Below, in pieces: positions 1 through 10,113 of a DNA stretch of 64,000 bases. The stretch comes from Microvirga flavescens (GTDB taxonomy: Bacteria > Pseudomonadota > Alphaproteobacteria > Rhizobiales > Beijerinckiaceae): NCBI RefSeq assembly GCF_003290125.1, contig NZ_QMKH01000006.1:1-64000 (forward strand), given 5' to 3'. Made by a program: the position numbers and the translations under genes. The notes beneath the pieces are model-generated. The model saw only the letters and a program-made list of their open reading frames with translations, was not told where the DNA came from and did not search any database. Positions within the stretch are counted from its first letter, which is position 1. Every line of letters begins with the position of its first letter.

Positions 1-248
<248 letters not shown>

Positions 249-309
249 TTTTGAAGAGGGGCAGGGCCGGCTCCACCGGCCCGTCCTTCCTCGTTGAACG
301 GGGCAACCC

Positions 310-618
310 ATGAACGGTCAGAATATTCGCATTCGCCTTAAGGCGTTCGACCATCGGATCCTCGACGCATCGACACGCGAAATCGTGTCGACCGCGAAGC
401 GGACCGGCGCCCAGGTGCGCGGGCCCATCCCGCTGCCGACGCGCATTGAGCGCTTTACGGTTCTTCGCTCGCCTCACATCGACAAGAAGTCGCGTGAGCA
501 GTTCGAGATGCGCACTCACAAGCGCGTTCTCGATATCGTGGACCCCACTCCCCAAACCGTGGACGCGCTGATGAAGCTCGACCTCGCCGCGGGCGTGGAC
601 GTGGAAATCAAGCTCTAA
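310..618 (+). CDS. rpsJ: 30S ribosomal protein S10
   Basis: A 102-residue protein opening [19 protein letters not shown], the standard S10 start; S10 sits in the 30S head and also takes part in transcription antitermination with NusB. Length matches the family. The ATG lies 61 bp after tuf, and this gap is too short for the long L4-binding leader known from E. coli, so L4 feedback of that type is not evident here. First gene of the S10 cluster. Confidence 0.98.
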   Translation: MNGQNIRIRLKAFDHRILDASTREIVSTAKRTGAQVRGPIPLPTRIERFTVLRSPHIDKKSREQFEMRTHKRVLDIVDPTPQTVDALMKLDLAAGVDVEIKL

Positions 619-665
619 GCCCCGCGGTTTTGAGCAAACGGTAGACACGTCGAGAGGATAGGCAC

Positions 666-1394
666 ATGCGCTCAGGCGTCATTGCACAGAAACTCGGGAT
701 GACCCGCATCTTCACGGATGCCGGTGAACATGTCCCGGTCACGGTTCTTAAGGTCGACCAGTGCCAGGTGGTCGCCCATCGGACCAAGGAAAAGAATGGC
801 TACACCGCGCTGCAGGTCGGCGTCGGCAAGGCCAAGGTCAAGAACGTTTCGAAGGCCGAGCGCGGGCGTTTCGCCGTCGCCAAGGTCGAGCCGAAGCAGA
901 AGCTCGCGGAATTCCGCGTCTCCGAGGATGCTGTCATCCCCGTGGGCGCCGAGATTACCGCGGACCACTTCGTCGCCGGTCAGTTCGTCGATGTGACGGG
1001 CACCACGACGGGTAAGGGCTTCGCCGGCGGTATGAAGCGCTGGAACTTCGGCGGTCTGCGCGCCTCGCACGGCGTGTCGGTCTCACACCGCTCCATCGGT
1101 TCGACCGGTGGCCGCCAGGATCCGGGCAAGACCTTCAAGAACAAGAAGATGCCGGGTCACCTCGGTGTCGAGCGCGTCACCACGCAGAACCTGCGTGTTG
1201 TCTCGACCGACGTCGAGCGCGGTCTGATCCTCGTCGAAGGCGCCGTCCCCGGCGTTGCCGGCGGCTGGATCTACGTCCGTGACGCGGTGAAGCGGAAGCT
1301 GCCGAAGGATGTGCCGATGCCCGGCAAGTTCCGCTCGGCCGCCAACGATGCTGCGCCGGCTGCTGCCGCCCAAGCTTCTGAGGAGAATGCGTGA
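666..1394 (+). CDS. rplC: 50S ribosomal protein L3
   Basis: A 242-residue L3. [16 protein letters not shown] at the N terminus and the [15 protein letters not shown] and [21 protein letters not shown] stretches are the family signature, including the loop that reaches the peptidyl-transferase centre. A purine-rich GAGAGGATAGGCAC precedes the ATG. The C terminus carries an alanine-rich tail of about 20 residues beyond the E. coli protein, common in alphaproteobacteria. The stop codon overlaps the start of rplD by one base. Confidence 0.98.
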   Translation: MRSGVIAQKLGMTRIFTDAGEHVPVTVLKVDQCQVVAHRTKEKNGYTALQVGVGKAKVKNVSKAERGRFAVAKVEPKQKLAEFRVSEDAVIPVGAEITADHFVAGQFVDVTGTTTGKGFAGGMKRWNFGGLRASHGVSVSHRSIGSTGGRQDPGKTFKNKKMPGHLGVERVTTQNLRVVSTDVERGLILVEGAVPGVAGGWIYVRDAVKRKLPKDVPMPGKFRSAANDAAPAAAAQASEENA

Positions 1395-2014
1395 TGAAGC
1401 TCGATGTCACCACGCTCGAGGGCAAGAAGTCCGGTTCGGTTGAGCTCGACGAGGCCATTTTCGGTCTCGAGCCCCGCGCCGACCTGCTCGCCCGTTGCGT
1501 CCGTTGGCAGCTCGCCAAGCGTCAGGCTGGCACGCATGCCGTGAAGAACCGTTCGGCGATCGATCGCACGACCAAAAAGGTCTACAAGCAGAAGGGCACC
1601 GGCGGCGCTCGCCACGGCGCTGCGAGCGCTCCCCAGTTCCGGGGCGGTGGTCGCGCGTTCGGCCCGGTTGTTCGCAGCCACGCTCACGATCTTCCCAAGA
1701 AGGTCCGTGCGCTCGCTCTGAAGCACGCGCTTTCGACCAAGGCCAAGGGCGCTTCGCTCATCGTCGTCGACGATGTGAAGCTCTCCGAGCCAAAGACGAA
1801 GGCTCTCGTCGAGCATTTCGGCAAGCTGGGTCTGGGCAACGCCCTGATCATCGGCGGCGCCGAGATCGAGACGAATTTCGAGCGCGCCGCTCGCAACATT
1901 CCGAACATCGACGTCCTGCCGGTGCAGGGCATCAACGTCTATGACATTCTCCGTCGCGAGAAGCTCGTTCTCACGAAGGCGGCTGTCGATGCGCTGGAGG
2001 CGCGCTTCAAATGA
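1394..2014 (+). CDS. rplD: 50S ribosomal protein L4
   Basis: A 206-residue L4 starting [15 protein letters not shown]. The [11 protein letters not shown] and GGGRAFGP motifs in the first half are the long internal loop that lines the exit tunnel. The ATG at 1394 overlaps the TGA of rplC; a GTG one codon upstream (1391) is in frame but would only add one residue, and ATG in the TGATG junction is preferred. Coupled also to rplW by an ATGA overlap. Confidence 0.97.
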   Translation: MKLDVTTLEGKKSGSVELDEAIFGLEPRADLLARCVRWQLAKRQAGTHAVKNRSAIDRTTKKVYKQKGTGGARHGAASAPQFRGGGRAFGPVVRSHAHDLPKKVRALALKHALSTKAKGASLIVVDDVKLSEPKTKALVEHFGKLGLGNALIIGGAEIETNFERAARNIPNIDVLPVQGINVYDILRREKLVLTKAAVDALEARFK

Positions 2015-2307
2015 GCCTGGACCCGCGCCATTACGATGTGATCGTAAGCCCGGTCATCACCGAGAAGGCTACGACCCTGTCCGAACACAACAAGGTCGTC
2101 TTCAAGGTGTCGCCGGATGCGACGAAGCCGCAGATCAAGGAAGCGGTGGAGAAGCTGTTCGATGTCAAGGTGAAGAGCGTCAACACGCTCGTCACCAAAG
2201 GCAAAGTGAAGATGTTCCGCGGCACCCGTGGCCAGCGGTCGGACGTGAAGAAGGCGGTCGTGACCCTCGAAGAGGGCCAGACCATCGACGTCACGACGGG
2301 CCTCTGA
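2011..2307 (+). CDS. rplW: 50S ribosomal protein L23
   Basis: A 98-residue L23 with the [14 protein letters not shown] start typical of the family and the basic [18 protein letters not shown] segment near the end. L23 forms the docking site for trigger factor and SRP at the tunnel exit. It begins inside the rplD stop (ATGA, four-base overlap), so translation is probably coupled. Confidence 0.98.
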   Translation: MSLDPRHYDVIVSPVITEKATTLSEHNKVVFKVSPDATKPQIKEAVEKLFDVKVKSVNTLVTKGKVKMFRGTRGQRSDVKKAVVTLEEGQTIDVTTGL

Positions 2308-2327
2308 TCGATTGAGAGAGTGATCCG

Positions 2328-3170
2328 ATGGCATTGAAGACATTCAAACCGATCACCCCCGGCCTGCGCCAGCTGGTGATCGTCGACCGCAGCGAGCTCT
2401 ACAAGGGCAAGCCGGTCAAGTCGCTGACCGAGGGCAAGAAGTCCTCGGGCGGCCGTAACAACCTGGGTCGCGTCACCGTCCGCTTCCGTGGCGGTGGTCA
2501 TAAGCGCACCCTGCGCCTGGTCGACTTCAAGCGTCGTGGCCGTATGGGCGATGTGGCGACCGTGGAGCGGATCGAGTACGATCCGAACCGCACCGCCTTC
2601 ATCGCGCTGATCCGCTACGCCGATGGCGCGCTCTCCTACATCCTGGCCCCGCAGCGTCTGGCTGTCGGCGATCAGGTGTCGGCCGGCGAGCAGGTCGACA
2701 TCAAGCCCGGCAACGCGATGCCCATCGGCAACATGCCGGTCGGCACCATCATCCACAATGTGGAGCTGAAGATCGGCCGTGGCGGCGCTATCGCCCGCTC
2801 CGCCGGTACCTACGCCCAGATCGTGGGCCGCGACCAGGGTTACGTGACGGTTCGTCTGAACTCCGGCGAGCAGCGTCTGGTCCATGGCCAGTGCTTCGCC
2901 ACAGTCGGCGCCGTGTCGAACCCGGACCACATGAACATTTCGATCGGTAAGGCCGGTCGTAATCGCTGGCTCGGCAAGCGTCCGCATAACCGCGGCGTCA
3001 CCATGAACCCGATCGACCACCCGCACGGTGGTGGTGAGGGTCGTACTTCGGGCGGCCGCCATCCGGTGACCCCGTGGGGTATTCCGACCAAGGGCAAGAA
3101 AACCCGTTCGAACAAGCGGACCGACAAGTTCATCGTGTCGAGCCGCCACGCACGGAAGAAGAAGGGCTAA
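2328..3170 (+). CDS. rplB: 50S ribosomal protein L2
   Basis: A 280-residue L2, close to the usual 275-280. [20 protein letters not shown] in the N-terminal part and [14 protein letters not shown] near the C terminus are the RNA-binding and peptidyl-transferase-associated signatures. The ATG lies 20 bp after rplW with an AGAGAG purine tract upstream. The C terminus is the usual basic RKKKG tail. Confidence 0.98.
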   Translation: MALKTFKPITPGLRQLVIVDRSELYKGKPVKSLTEGKKSSGGRNNLGRVTVRFRGGGHKRTLRLVDFKRRGRMGDVATVERIEYDPNRTAFIALIRYADGALSYILAPQRLAVGDQVSAGEQVDIKPGNAMPIGNMPVGTIIHNVELKIGRGGAIARSAGTYAQIVGRDQGYVTVRLNSGEQRLVHGQCFATVGAVSNPDHMNISIGKAGRNRWLGKRPHNRGVTMNPIDHPHGGGEGRTSGGRHPVTPWGIPTKGKKTRSNKRTDKFIVSSRHARKKKG

Positions 3171-3180
3171 GAGGCACGTC

Positions 3181-3459
3181 ATGGCACGTTCGCTTTGGAA
3201 GGGTCCGTTCGTCGACGGCTACCTCCTCAAGAAGGCCGAGGCTGCCCGTGGGTCGGGCCGCGCAGAGGTCATCAAGATCTGGAGCCGCCGCTCCACGATC
3301 CTCCCGCAGTTCGTGGGCCTCACGTTTGGGGTCTACAACGGTCAGAAGCACATTCCCGTCTACGTGAGCGAGGAAATGGTGGGTCACAAGTTCGGCGAGT
3401 TCTCGCCGACCCGCACCTTCCACGGCCACGCGGCGGACAAGAAGGCGAAGAGGAAGTAA
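3181..3459 (+). CDS. rpsS: 30S ribosomal protein S19
   Basis: A 92-residue S19. [20 protein letters not shown] and [20 protein letters not shown] are diagnostic. S19 pairs with S13 in the 30S head. Start is 10 bp after rplB. Normal length, no irregularities. Confidence 0.98.
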   Translation: MARSLWKGPFVDGYLLKKAEAARGSGRAEVIKIWSRRSTILPQFVGLTFGVYNGQKHIPVYVSEEMVGHKFGEFSPTRTFHGHAADKKAKRK

Positions 3460-3460
3460 G

Positions 3461-3844
3461 ATGGGTAAGGCCGCTACTCCTCGCGCGCTGGGTGACAACG
3501 AGGCGAAAGCCGTTGCCCGCATGCTGCGCGTCAGTCCCCAGAAGCTCAATCTCGTCGCGGGCTTGATCCGCGGCAAGAAGGTTTCGACCGCTCTGGCCGA
3601 TCTGGAATTCTCGCGCAAGCGCATTGCGGTCGATGTCCGCAAGTGCCTGCAGAGCGCCATCGCCAACGCCGAGAACAACCACAATCTCGATGTGGACGAT
3701 CTCGTCGTCAGCCAGGCTTTCGTCGGCAAGGCGCTGGTTATGAAGCGCTTCCACGCCCGCGCTCGCGGCCGTGGCGCCCGCATCATGAAGCCCTTCTCGA
3801 ACCTCACGATCGTGGTTCGCGAAGTCGCCGCCGAACAGGCATAA
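3461..3844 (+). CDS. rplV: 50S ribosomal protein L22
   Basis: A 127-residue L22 with the [20 protein letters not shown] core helix and the beta-hairpin segment [20 protein letters not shown] that lines the exit tunnel near L4. The ATG comes a single base after the rpsS stop. An open frame from 3643 that runs into rpsC is a different-frame read-through and not part of this gene. Confidence 0.98.
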   Translation: MGKAATPRALGDNEAKAVARMLRVSPQKLNLVAGLIRGKKVSTALADLEFSRKRIAVDVRKCLQSAIANAENNHNLDVDDLVVSQAFVGKALVMKRFHARARGRGARIMKPFSNLTIVVREVAAEQA

Positions 3845-3855
3845 AGGAGAACCAG

Positions 3856-4560
3856 ATGGGTCAGAAAATTAACCCGATCGGTCTTCGGCTCGGCATCAAC
3901 CGGACCTGGGACTCGCGCTGGTTCGCCGGCAAGGGCGAGTACGCCAAGCTGATGCATGAGGACATGGCGATCCGCGAAGCTCTTATGAAGATGCTGAAGC
4001 AGGCCGCCGTTTCGAAGATCGTGATCGAGCGTCCGCACAAGAAGTGCCGCGTCACCATTCACTCGGGTCGTCCGGGCGTGGTCATCGGCAAGAAGGGCGC
4101 GGACATCGAGAAGCTGCGTAAGCTCGTCTCGAAGATGACCGACGCGGATGTCGCGATCAACATCGTCGAAGTCCGCAAGCCGGAAGTCGACGCGACGCTG
4201 GTGGCCGACTCGATCGCCCAGCAGCTCGAGCGCCGTGTCGCTTTCCGCCGCGCCATGAAGCGCGCCGTTCAGTCGGCGATGCGTCTGGGCGCCGAAGGCA
4301 TCCGCATCAACTGCTCCGGCCGTCTCGGCGGGGCTGAGATCGCGCGCCTGGAATGGTATCGTGAAGGTCGCGTTCCGCTGCACACGCTGCGTGCGGATGT
4401 CGATTACGGCACAGCGACCGCTTTCACCACCTATGGCACTTGCGGCATCAAGGTCTGGATCTTCAAGGGCGAAATCCTTGAGCACGACCCGATGGCGCAG
4501 GACAAGCGCATGAACGACGAGGGAGGCCGCTCGGGTGGCCGCCGCGAGCAAGCGGCGTAA
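3856..4560 (+). CDS. rpsC: 30S ribosomal protein S3
   Basis: A 234-residue S3. The start [14 protein letters not shown] is canonical and is preceded by AAAGGAGAA; a much longer in-frame extension back to 3643 overlaps rplV and is rejected. A type II KH domain is visible with the GKKG loop at residues 78-81. S3 contributes to mRNA entry and helicase activity of the 30S subunit. The last 20 or so residues are a Gly/Arg-rich tail. Confidence 0.97.
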   Translation: MGQKINPIGLRLGINRTWDSRWFAGKGEYAKLMHEDMAIREALMKMLKQAAVSKIVIERPHKKCRVTIHSGRPGVVIGKKGADIEKLRKLVSKMTDADVAINIVEVRKPEVDATLVADSIAQQLERRVAFRRAMKRAVQSAMRLGAEGIRINCSGRLGGAEIARLEWYREGRVPLHTLRADVDYGTATAFTTYGTCGIKVWIFKGEILEHDPMAQDKRMNDEGGRSGGRREQAA

Positions 4561-4584
4561 CCGAGGGGTCAGGAGAGGTTTGCC

Positions 4585-4998
4585 ATGTTGCAACCGAAGA
4601 AAACAAAGTTCCGTAAGCAGTTCAAAGGCCGGATTTCCGGTACTGCGAAGGGCGGCACGGACCTCAACTTCGGCCAGTTCGGCCTGAAGGCGATGGAACC
4701 CGAGCGTGTCAATGCTCGTCAGATCGAGGCGGCTCGTCGTGCGATCACCCGCGCCATGAAGCGCGCTGGTCGTGTGTGGATCCGTATTTTCCCGGACGTG
4801 CCGGTGTCGTCGAAGCCGACCGAAGTGCGTATGGGTAAGGGTAAAGGCGCTCCCGAATTCTGGGCAGCCCGCGTCAAGCCGGGCCGCATCATGTTCGAGA
4901 TCGACGGCGTGCCGGAGGATATCGCTCGCGAGGCTCTCCGCCTCGGCGCCGCGAAGCTTCCGATCAAGACGCGCTTCATCCAGCGCATTGCCGAGTGA
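4585..4998 (+). CDS. rplP: 50S ribosomal protein L16
   Basis: A 137-residue L16 starting [36 protein letters not shown] and [11 protein letters not shown] are family hallmarks; the protein organises the A-site tRNA elbow on the 50S subunit. Start is 24 bp after rpsC behind a GGAGAGG Shine-Dalgarno sequence. Confidence 0.98.
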   Translation: MLQPKKTKFRKQFKGRISGTAKGGTDLNFGQFGLKAMEPERVNARQIEAARRAITRAMKRAGRVWIRIFPDVPVSSKPTEVRMGKGKGAPEFWAARVKPGRIMFEIDGVPEDIAREALRLGAAKLPIKTRFIQRIAE

Positions 4999-5008
4999 GG
5001 AGGGGATT

Positions 5009-5221
5009 ATGAAGTCTAAACAGAGATTCTCCGACCTCAAGGCGATGTCGAACGATCAGCTGCAGGACGAGTTGCTGAAGCTCAAGAAGGAGCAGTTCAA
5101 CCTTCGCTTCCAGCGCGCGACCAACCAGCTCGAGAACACCGGACGTGTCCGTGAGGTCCGCAAGGATGTCGCCCGCGTCAAGACGCTGCAGCGCCAGAAG
5201 TCGGCGACGGCGAAGGCTTAA
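5009..5221 (+). CDS. rpmC: 50S ribosomal protein L29
   Basis: A 70-residue L29 ([20 protein letters not shown] start; [19 protein letters not shown] core), two long helices as in the family. A longer frame opens at 4772 inside rplP, but the ATG at 5009 sits behind GAGGAGGGG and gives the conserved start. L29 lies beside L23 at the tunnel exit. Confidence 0.97.
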   Translation: MKSKQRFSDLKAMSNDQLQDELLKLKKEQFNLRFQRATNQLENTGRVREVRKDVARVKTLQRQKSATAKA

Positions 5222-5232
5222 AGGGGATCAAA

Positions 5233-5472
5233 ATGCCGAAGCGCGTTTTGCAAGGCGTCGTTATCAGCGATAAGCAGGATAAGACGGTCGTTGTGAAGGT
5301 GGAGCGCCGTTTCACGCACCCGGTCATGAAGAAGACCGTGCGTCGGACGAAGCACTACCACGCTCATGACGAGAATAACACGGCGAAGGTCGGCGATACG
5401 GTCTCCATCGAGGAGTCCAAGCCGATCTCCAAACTCAAGACCTGGGTGCTCGTCAACCAAGCGAAGGCCTAA
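5233..5472 (+). CDS. rpsQ: 30S ribosomal protein S17
   Basis: A 79-residue S17 with [20 protein letters not shown] and the [23 protein letters not shown]-fold segment. It is the last gene of the S10 cluster; the following 165 bp carry no gene and appear to be the boundary with the spc cluster. Confidence 0.97.
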   Translation: MPKRVLQGVVISDKQDKTVVVKVERRFTHPVMKKTVRRTKHYHAHDENNTAKVGDTVSIEESKPISKLKTWVLVNQAKA

Positions 5473-5473
5473 A

Positions 5474-5609
5474 AGGTTTCCGCTAGGGCTTGTCTCTCGA
5501 GGGTGGCTCGTGTATACGGCCGCCCTCTCGACAATTATGAAGGGCAGGGGACATCAGATCCCCGTCAGGCGTAGTCCGGGAAGGCAATCCTGCCTTGGTC
5601 CGGAAACCT
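5474..5609 (+). other. Foldable element at the S10/spc boundary
   Basis: Directly after the rpsQ stop, AGGTTTCCG (5474-5482) is a perfect 9-bp reverse complement of CGGAAACCT (5601-5609). Between them lie three local stems: GAGGGTGGC with GCCGCCCTC (5499-5507/5519-5527, one G-U), GGGGA with TCCCC (5547-5551/5559-5563) and AAGGCA with TGCCTT (5581-5586/5591-5596). TCCGG (5575-5579) can pair with CCGGA (5600-5604), which competes with the outer helix. This could be a structured leader, a terminator/promoter region or an inserted palindromic repeat; folding and conservation were not computed. Confidence 0.4.
5490..5518 (+). promoter_or_regulatory. Candidate spc-cluster promoter
   Basis: TTGTCT (5490-5495), a 17-base spacer and TATACG (5513-5518) resemble a housekeeping sigma-70 promoter. 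Its place between rpsQ and rplN matches the position of the spc promoter in E. coli. A start near 5525 would give an rplN leader of about 110 nt that contains only the downstream hairpins of the element. Confidence 0.4.
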
Positions 5610-5637
5610 GTCTGAAACAAAGGAAAGGATCAAAGCC

Positions 5638-6006
5638 ATGATCCAGATGCAGACGAATCTAGACGTTGCCGACAATTCCGGCGCGCGTCGCGTGATGTGC
5701 ATCAAGGTTCTCGGTGGTTCGAAGCGCAAGTACGCTTCTGTCGGCGATATCATCGTCGTTTCCGTCAAAGAAGCCATTCCGCGTGGCCGCGTGAAGAAGG
5801 GCGACGTCATGAAGGCGGTCGTCGTTCGCACCGCCAAGGACATCCGTCGCGTCGACGGCTCCGTGATTCGCTTCGACCGCAACGCTGCCGTTCTGATCAA
5901 CAATCAGAAGGAGCCGGTGGGCACCCGTATTTTCGGGCCCGTTCCGCGCGAGCTGCGTGCCAAGAACCACATGAAGATTATTTCCCTGGCGCCGGAGGTG
6001 CTCTAA
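5638..6006 (+). CDS. rplN: 50S ribosomal protein L14
   Basis: A 122-residue L14: [20 protein letters not shown], the [20 protein letters not shown] stretch and the ending [16 protein letters not shown] are canonical. It contacts 16S rRNA in the B8 intersubunit bridge. AAAGGAAAGGAT precedes the ATG. First gene of the spc cluster; its stop overlaps rplX by one base. Confidence 0.98.
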   Translation: MIQMQTNLDVADNSGARRVMCIKVLGGSKRKYASVGDIIVVSVKEAIPRGRVKKGDVMKAVVVRTAKDIRRVDGSVIRFDRNAAVLINNQKEPVGTRIFGPVPRELRAKNHMKIISLAPEVL

Positions 6007-6323
6007 TGGCCGCTAAGATCAAGAAGGGCGACAAGGTCGTCGTTCTGACCGGTCGCGATAAGGGCAAGACCGGCGAAGTCGTTCAGGTTCTGCCGAAGGA
6101 AGAGCGTGCGCTCGTCCGTGGCGTGAACCTCGTCAAGCGTCACCAGCGGCAGACTGCCGCCCAGGAAGGCGGGATCATCTCGAAAGAGGCTCCGATCCAC
6201 CTGTCGAACCTGGCTTATTCGGACCCCAAGGACGGCAAGCCGACCCGGGTTGGTTTCAAGGTTCTCGACGACGGCCGCAAGGTCCGCGTCGCCAAGCGTT
6301 CTGGGGAGCTGATCGATGGCTAA
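6006..6323 (+). CDS. rplX: 50S ribosomal protein L24
   Basis: A 105-residue L24 with the KOW motif at the N terminus ([20 protein letters not shown]) and the VKRHQRQT segment. L24 starts assembly of the 50S subunit. The start used is the ATG overlapping the rplN stop (TAATG); the longer frame from 5697 is a read-through in another frame of rplN. The 3' end overlaps rplE by eight bases. Confidence 0.97.
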   Translation: MAAKIKKGDKVVVLTGRDKGKTGEVVQVLPKEERALVRGVNLVKRHQRQTAAQEGGIISKEAPIHLSNLAYSDPKDGKPTRVGFKVLDDGRKVRVAKRSGELIDG

Positions 6324-6876
6324 GGTGGACGTTTACACCCCGCGCCTGAAGAAGCACTACGAGGAAGTGGTGCGTCCGGCGCTCATCAAGGAATTCGGCT
6401 ACAAGAACCCCATGGAAGTTCCGACGATCACCAAGATCGTCCTGAACATGGGCGTTGGCGAGTCGACTGCGGATTCGAAGAAGGCGAACGTCGCCGCTTC
6501 GGAGCTCGCGCTCATCGCCGGCCAAAAGCCGGTGATCACGAAGGCCCGTAAGGCTATTTCGCAGTTCAAGGTTCGCGAAGGCATGCCGATCGGCGCCAAG
6601 GTCACGCTGCGCAAGGCTCGCATGTACGAGTTCATCGACCGCCTCGTGACCATCGCTCTGCCCCGCGTCCGCGACTTCCGCGGCCTGAACCCCAAGTCGT
6701 TCGACGGCCGTGGCAACTATGCCCTCGGTATCAAGGAGCACCTGGTGTTCCCTGAGATCAGCTACGACAAGGTCGAGCAGGTGTGGGGCATGGACGTGGT
6801 TGTCGCCACTACGGCGAAAACCGACGACGAAGCCCGTGCGCTCCTGCGTCACTTCAACTTCCCGTTCCGGCAGTGA
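6316..6876 (+). CDS. rplE: 50S ribosomal protein L5
   Basis: A 186-residue L5: [32 protein letters not shown] and [20 protein letters not shown] are the recognised blocks. L5 binds 5S rRNA and contacts the P-site tRNA. It begins inside rplX, which implies translational coupling. Confidence 0.98.
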   Translation: MAKVDVYTPRLKKHYEEVVRPALIKEFGYKNPMEVPTITKIVLNMGVGESTADSKKANVAASELALIAGQKPVITKARKAISQFKVREGMPIGAKVTLRKARMYEFIDRLVTIALPRVRDFRGLNPKSFDGRGNYALGIKEHLVFPEISYDKVEQVWGMDVVVATTAKTDDEARALLRHFNFPFRQ

Positions 6877-6915
6877 GGACAGACGTCCTCATACGCGGAC
6901 ACTGGAGAAAATCGA

Positions 6916-7221
6916 ATGGCTAAGAAAAGCTCTATTGAGAAGAACAATCGCCGTCGCAAGCTCGTGAAGAAGTTCTCGGGCAAGCGTGAGCGGCTTCTGG
7001 CTGTCGCCAACGACGAGTCGAAGTCCATGGAGGAGCGCTTCGCTGCGCGCCTCAAGCTGGCTGAACTGCCGCGCAATGCGAATCCGACCCGGATCCGCAA
7101 CCGTTGCGAGGTCACGGGCCGTCCGCGCGCTTACTACCGTAAGCTCGGCATGTCCCGCATCGCGCTCCGTGAATTGGGCTCCAAGGGCCTGATCCCCGGC
7201 CTCGTGAAGTCCAGCTGGTAA
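6916..7221 (+). CDS. rpsN: 30S ribosomal protein S14, zinc-free type
   Basis: A 101-residue S14 starting [15 protein letters not shown] and ending [11 protein letters not shown]. The long form lacks the CxxC zinc ribbon seen in the short form: only one Cys, in [17 protein letters not shown], is present in the relevant region, so this is the zinc-independent class. ACTGGAGAAA precedes the ATG. Confidence 0.98.
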   Translation: MAKKSSIEKNNRRRKLVKKFSGKRERLLAVANDESKSMEERFAARLKLAELPRNANPTRIRNRCEVTGRPRAYYRKLGMSRIALRELGSKGLIPGLVKSSW

Positions 7222-7234
7222 GGGAGGGCTCCGT

Positions 7235-7630
7235 ATGATCAACGATCCGTTGGGCGATATGCTCACCCGTATCCGTAACGCGCAGATGCGCCGTCGCGGA
7301 ACTGTCACGACCCCTGGTTCGAAGCTTCGTGCTCGTGTCCTCGACGTTCTGAAGTCCGAGGGTTACATCCGCGATTACTCGCAGACCGAGTTCGGCAATG
7401 GCCGCACCGAGTTCTCGATCGAACTCAAGTACTACGACAACCAGCCTGTGATCCGCACCATCGAGCGCGTGTCCAAGCCCGGCCGTCGTGTGTACACGTC
7501 CGTTGACACCATGCCGCGCGTGGCCGACGGCCTTGGCATCACCATCATCTCGACCCCTCAGGGCGTGATGGCCGATCACGAGGCCCGTGAGAAGAACGTC
7601 GGCGGCGAAGTGCTCTGCAAGGTCTTCTAA
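7235..7630 (+). CDS. rpsH: 30S ribosomal protein S8
   Basis: A 131-residue S8 ([19 protein letters not shown]; ending with the GGEVLCKVF block). S8 binds helix 21 of 16S rRNA and in E. coli represses the spc mRNA; whether an S8 site exists in this mRNA was not established. GGGAGGG lies before the start. Confidence 0.98.
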   Translation: MINDPLGDMLTRIRNAQMRRRGTVTTPGSKLRARVLDVLKSEGYIRDYSQTEFGNGRTEFSIELKYYDNQPVIRTIERVSKPGRRVYTSVDTMPRVADGLGITIISTPQGVMADHEAREKNVGGEVLCKVF

Positions 7631-7665
7631 GACCGGTAGCAGCACAGAACCACGGGAGATTGAGA

Positions 7666-8199
7666 ATGTCTCGAGTAGGCAAAAAGCCGGTTCCGGTTCC
7701 GTCGGGTGTGACGGCGACTGTCGACGGCCAGACGGTGAAGGTTAAGGGTACGAAGGGCGAGCTCTCGTTCGTCGTTCCCGAGGAAGTGAAGGTTGTTCTT
7801 GAGAATGGCGCCGTGTCGGTGAATCCGCGCGACACCTCCAAGACGGCCCGTGCGAAGTGGGGCATGTCCCGCGCTCAGGTGGCGAACCTGGTCGAGGGCG
7901 TCTCCAAGGGCTTCGAGAAGCGTCTTGAGATCAACGGCGTCGGCTACAAGGCCGCTGTCGCTGGCAAGGTGCTGAAGCTCTCGCTGGGCTACAGCCACGA
8001 TATCGACTACGAAATCCCGGCGGGTGTCACGATTGCGACGCCGAAGCCGACGGAAGTCGTGGTTTCCGGTATCGACAAGCAAAAGGTCGGACAGACCGCC
8101 GCCGAGATCCGCGAGTATCGCGGTCCGGAGCCCTACAAGGGCAAGGGCGTCAAGTATTCCGACGAATTCATCTTCCGCAAGGAAGGCAAGAAGAAGTAA
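7666..8199 (+). CDS. rplF: 50S ribosomal protein L6
   Basis: A 177-residue L6: [20 protein letters not shown] start, [12 protein letters not shown] in the middle and the C-terminal [21 protein letters not shown] signature. ATG 7666 behind CGGGAGATTGAGA is used; a TTG two codons upstream would add only two residues. L6 lies by the sarcin-ricin loop. Confidence 0.97.
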   Translation: MSRVGKKPVPVPSGVTATVDGQTVKVKGTKGELSFVVPEEVKVVLENGAVSVNPRDTSKTARAKWGMSRAQVANLVEGVSKGFEKRLEINGVGYKAAVAGKVLKLSLGYSHDIDYEIPAGVTIATPKPTEVVVSGIDKQKVGQTAAEIREYRGPEPYKGKGVKYSDEFIFRKEGKKK

Positions 8200-8211
8200 G
8201 GACGACGCATC

Positions 8212-8574
8212 ATGGCTGATAAGAAAGGCGCTGAAGATCGCCGCAAGGCTCGTGTGCGCCGTGCGATCAAGCAAGCAGCGAACGGACGCCCGCGGTTGTC
8301 GGTTTTCCGTTCTTCCAAGCAGATCTACGCCCAGGTCATCGACGACGTGCGCGGTCATACCGTCGCTTCGGCATCGACCCTCGAAAAGGATCTCAAAGGC
8401 AAGCTCAAGACCGGCGCGACCGTTGACGCGGCCAAGGCGGTTGGAAAGCTCGTCGCCGAGCGCGCGGCGAAGGCCGGCGTGAAGCAGGTCGTTTTCGATC
8501 GTTCCGGTTACCTGTTCCACGGTCGCGTGAAGGCTCTGGCCGACGCGGCTCGTGAGGGCGGTCTCGATTTCTAA
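8212..8574 (+). CDS. rplR: 50S ribosomal protein L18
   Basis: A 120-residue L18 with [20 protein letters not shown] and the ending [20 protein letters not shown], both typical. It binds 5S rRNA with L5. Starts 12 bp after rplF. Confidence 0.98.
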   Translation: MADKKGAEDRRKARVRRAIKQAANGRPRLSVFRSSKQIYAQVIDDVRGHTVASASTLEKDLKGKLKTGATVDAAKAVGKLVAERAAKAGVKQVVFDRSGYLFHGRVKALADAAREGGLDF

Positions 8575-8636
8575 ACGGCGGGTATAGAAAACCCCTGAAG
8601 CGAGCGGGCCCGCCGCCCGCGCAAGTGAGAGGTCTC

Positions 8637-9206
8637 ATGGCAAGAGAACCAAGAGAACGCGCTGATCGCGAAGAACGCGACAGCGAATTCGTCGATCGGT
8701 TGGTCCACATCAACCGCGTCGCGAAGGTCGTGAAGGGTGGTCGTCGCTTCGGCTTCGCCGCTCTCGTCGTCGTCGGCGACCAGAAGGGTCGCGTCGGCTT
8801 CGGTCACGGCAAGGCCCGCGAAGTTCCGGAAGCGATCCGCAAGGCGACCGATGCCGCCAAGCGCTCGATGATCCGCGTCGCGCTCCGCGAAGGCCGCACC
8901 CTGCACCATGACGTCCACGGTCGTCACGGCGCCGGCAAGGTCATCCTTCGCGCTGCCCCGCAGGGTACCGGCATCATCGCCGGCGGCCCGATGCGCGCCG
9001 TCTTCGAAACGGTCGGCATGCAGGACGTCGTCGCCAAGTCGCTCGGCTCGTCGAACCCGTACAACCTCGTCCGCGCGACTTTCGACGCGCTCAAGAACGA
9101 GGATAGCCCGCGTTCGGTCGCCGCTCGTCGCGGCCTGAAGGTTTCGGCCCTGCAGTCCCGTCGTCGTGACGCGGGCGAAGGCGAAGCCGCTGGCTCTGAA
9201 GCGTAA
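8637..9206 (+). CDS. rpsE: 30S ribosomal protein S5
   Basis: A 189-residue S5. The double-stranded RNA-binding part ([20 protein letters not shown]) and the C-terminal [19 protein letters not shown] block are clear. The ATG at 8637 after GTGAGAGGT is chosen over a GTG four codons earlier. S5 helps decoding accuracy and mRNA unwinding. The C terminus has an extra Gly/Glu/Ala-rich tail. Confidence 0.97.
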   Translation: MAREPRERADREERDSEFVDRLVHINRVAKVVKGGRRFGFAALVVVGDQKGRVGFGHGKAREVPEAIRKATDAAKRSMIRVALREGRTLHHDVHGRHGAGKVILRAAPQGTGIIAGGPMRAVFETVGMQDVVAKSLGSSNPYNLVRATFDALKNEDSPRSVAARRGLKVSALQSRRRDAGEGEAAGSEA

Positions 9207-9220
9207 GGGAGGCTGTCATC

Positions 9221-9430
9221 ATGGCAAAGAAGCCTGCCGCCGCTTCGGCGCAAACAGTCACCGTTGAGCAGATCGGCTCGCCGATCCGCCGCGAGGGTAA
9301 GCAGCGCCAGACGCTGATCGGCCTCAAGCTCAACAAGCTCCATCGGACCTCGACCCTTGTCGATACGCCCTCCGTGCGTGGGATGATCGAGAAGGTCAAG
9401 CACCTCGTGCGCGTTGTCGACGGGCAGTGA
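9221..9430 (+). CDS. rpmD: 50S ribosomal protein L30
   Basis: A 69-residue L30; [20 protein letters not shown] and [20 protein letters not shown] carry the family core. Slightly longer at the N terminus (Ala/Lys-rich, about nine residues) than the E. coli protein. SD-like GGGAGG before the ATG. Confidence 0.97.
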   Translation: MAKKPAAASAQTVTVEQIGSPIRREGKQRQTLIGLKLNKLHRTSTLVDTPSVRGMIEKVKHLVRVVDGQ

Positions 9431-9440
9431 GGAGAGCGTC

Positions 9441-9914
9441 ATGAAACTGAATGAAATTCGTGACAACGAAGGCGCCTCGAAGAACCGCATGCGTGTCGGC
9501 CGTGGTATCGGCTCCGGCAAGGGCAAGACCGGTGGTCGTGGCGTGAAGGGTCAGACGTCCCGTACGGGCGTCGCCATCAAGGGCTTCGAAGGCGGTCAGA
9601 TGCCGTTGCATCGTCGCCTGCCGAAGCGCGGCTTCAACAAGCCGAACGCGATCGATCTGAATGAGGTCAATGTCGGCCGCATTCAGCAGGCCATCGAGGC
9701 CGGCAAGCTCGACAAGGCTGCTCCCGTGACCATCGAGTCACTGGTGGCTGCCGGTGTCGTGTCCAAGCCGCGCGACGGAGTGAAGATCCTGGGCGTCGGC
9801 GAGCTCAAGGCGAAGCTTGCTTTCCAGGTTGCCGGTGCGTCCAAGTCGGCCGTCCAGGCGATCGAGAAGGCTGGTGGTTCGGTGACCCTTCTGGGCGCCG
9901 TTGCGCAGGCGTGA
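9441..9914 (+). CDS. rplO: 50S ribosomal protein L15
   Basis: A 157-residue L15. [20 protein letters not shown] and the glycine-rich [20 protein letters not shown] plus [19 protein letters not shown] are diagnostic. ATG 9441 behind GAGGAGAG is used instead of the 9-codon in-frame extension that overlaps rpmD. Last r-protein gene before secY. Confidence 0.97.
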   Translation: MKLNEIRDNEGASKNRMRVGRGIGSGKGKTGGRGVKGQTSRTGVAIKGFEGGQMPLHRRLPKRGFNKPNAIDLNEVNVGRIQQAIEAGKLDKAAPVTIESLVAAGVVSKPRDGVKILGVGELKAKLAFQVAGASKSAVQAIEKAGGSVTLLGAVAQA

Positions 9915-9943
9915 TCCAGCGCCCACATTAAGCAAGATCCAAG

Positions 9944-9974
9944 CGGCGGCCCGCGTATGATCGCGCGGCCGCCG
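9944..9974 (+). terminator. GC-rich hairpin between rplO and secY
   Basis: CGGCGGCC (9944-9951) pairs with GGCCGCCG (9967-9974), with further pairing inside and TTT after it. Two smaller hairpins follow (TGCGTG/CACGCA at 9977-9993; GAACC-TTCG-GGTTC at 10013-10026). The short T run makes full termination doubtful; it may be an attenuator or processing site that sets secY expression apart from the r-protein genes. Confidence 0.35.
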
Positions 9975-10113
9975 TTTGCGTGTGCATCACGCAGAAATGA
10001 CATTTTCCGCAGGAACCTTCGGGTTCGTGCTGGGGACATGCGGTAAAAGATTTTTTGGGCTCCGGTCGATTCTGCGATCGAACCGCGCTCCAAGAGATAT
10101 CGGGGACGAGACG

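Noticed and set aside
3130..5040. 636-residue minus-strand open frame
   Set aside because: Opposite rpsS to rplP; the sense-strand proteins are unmistakable.
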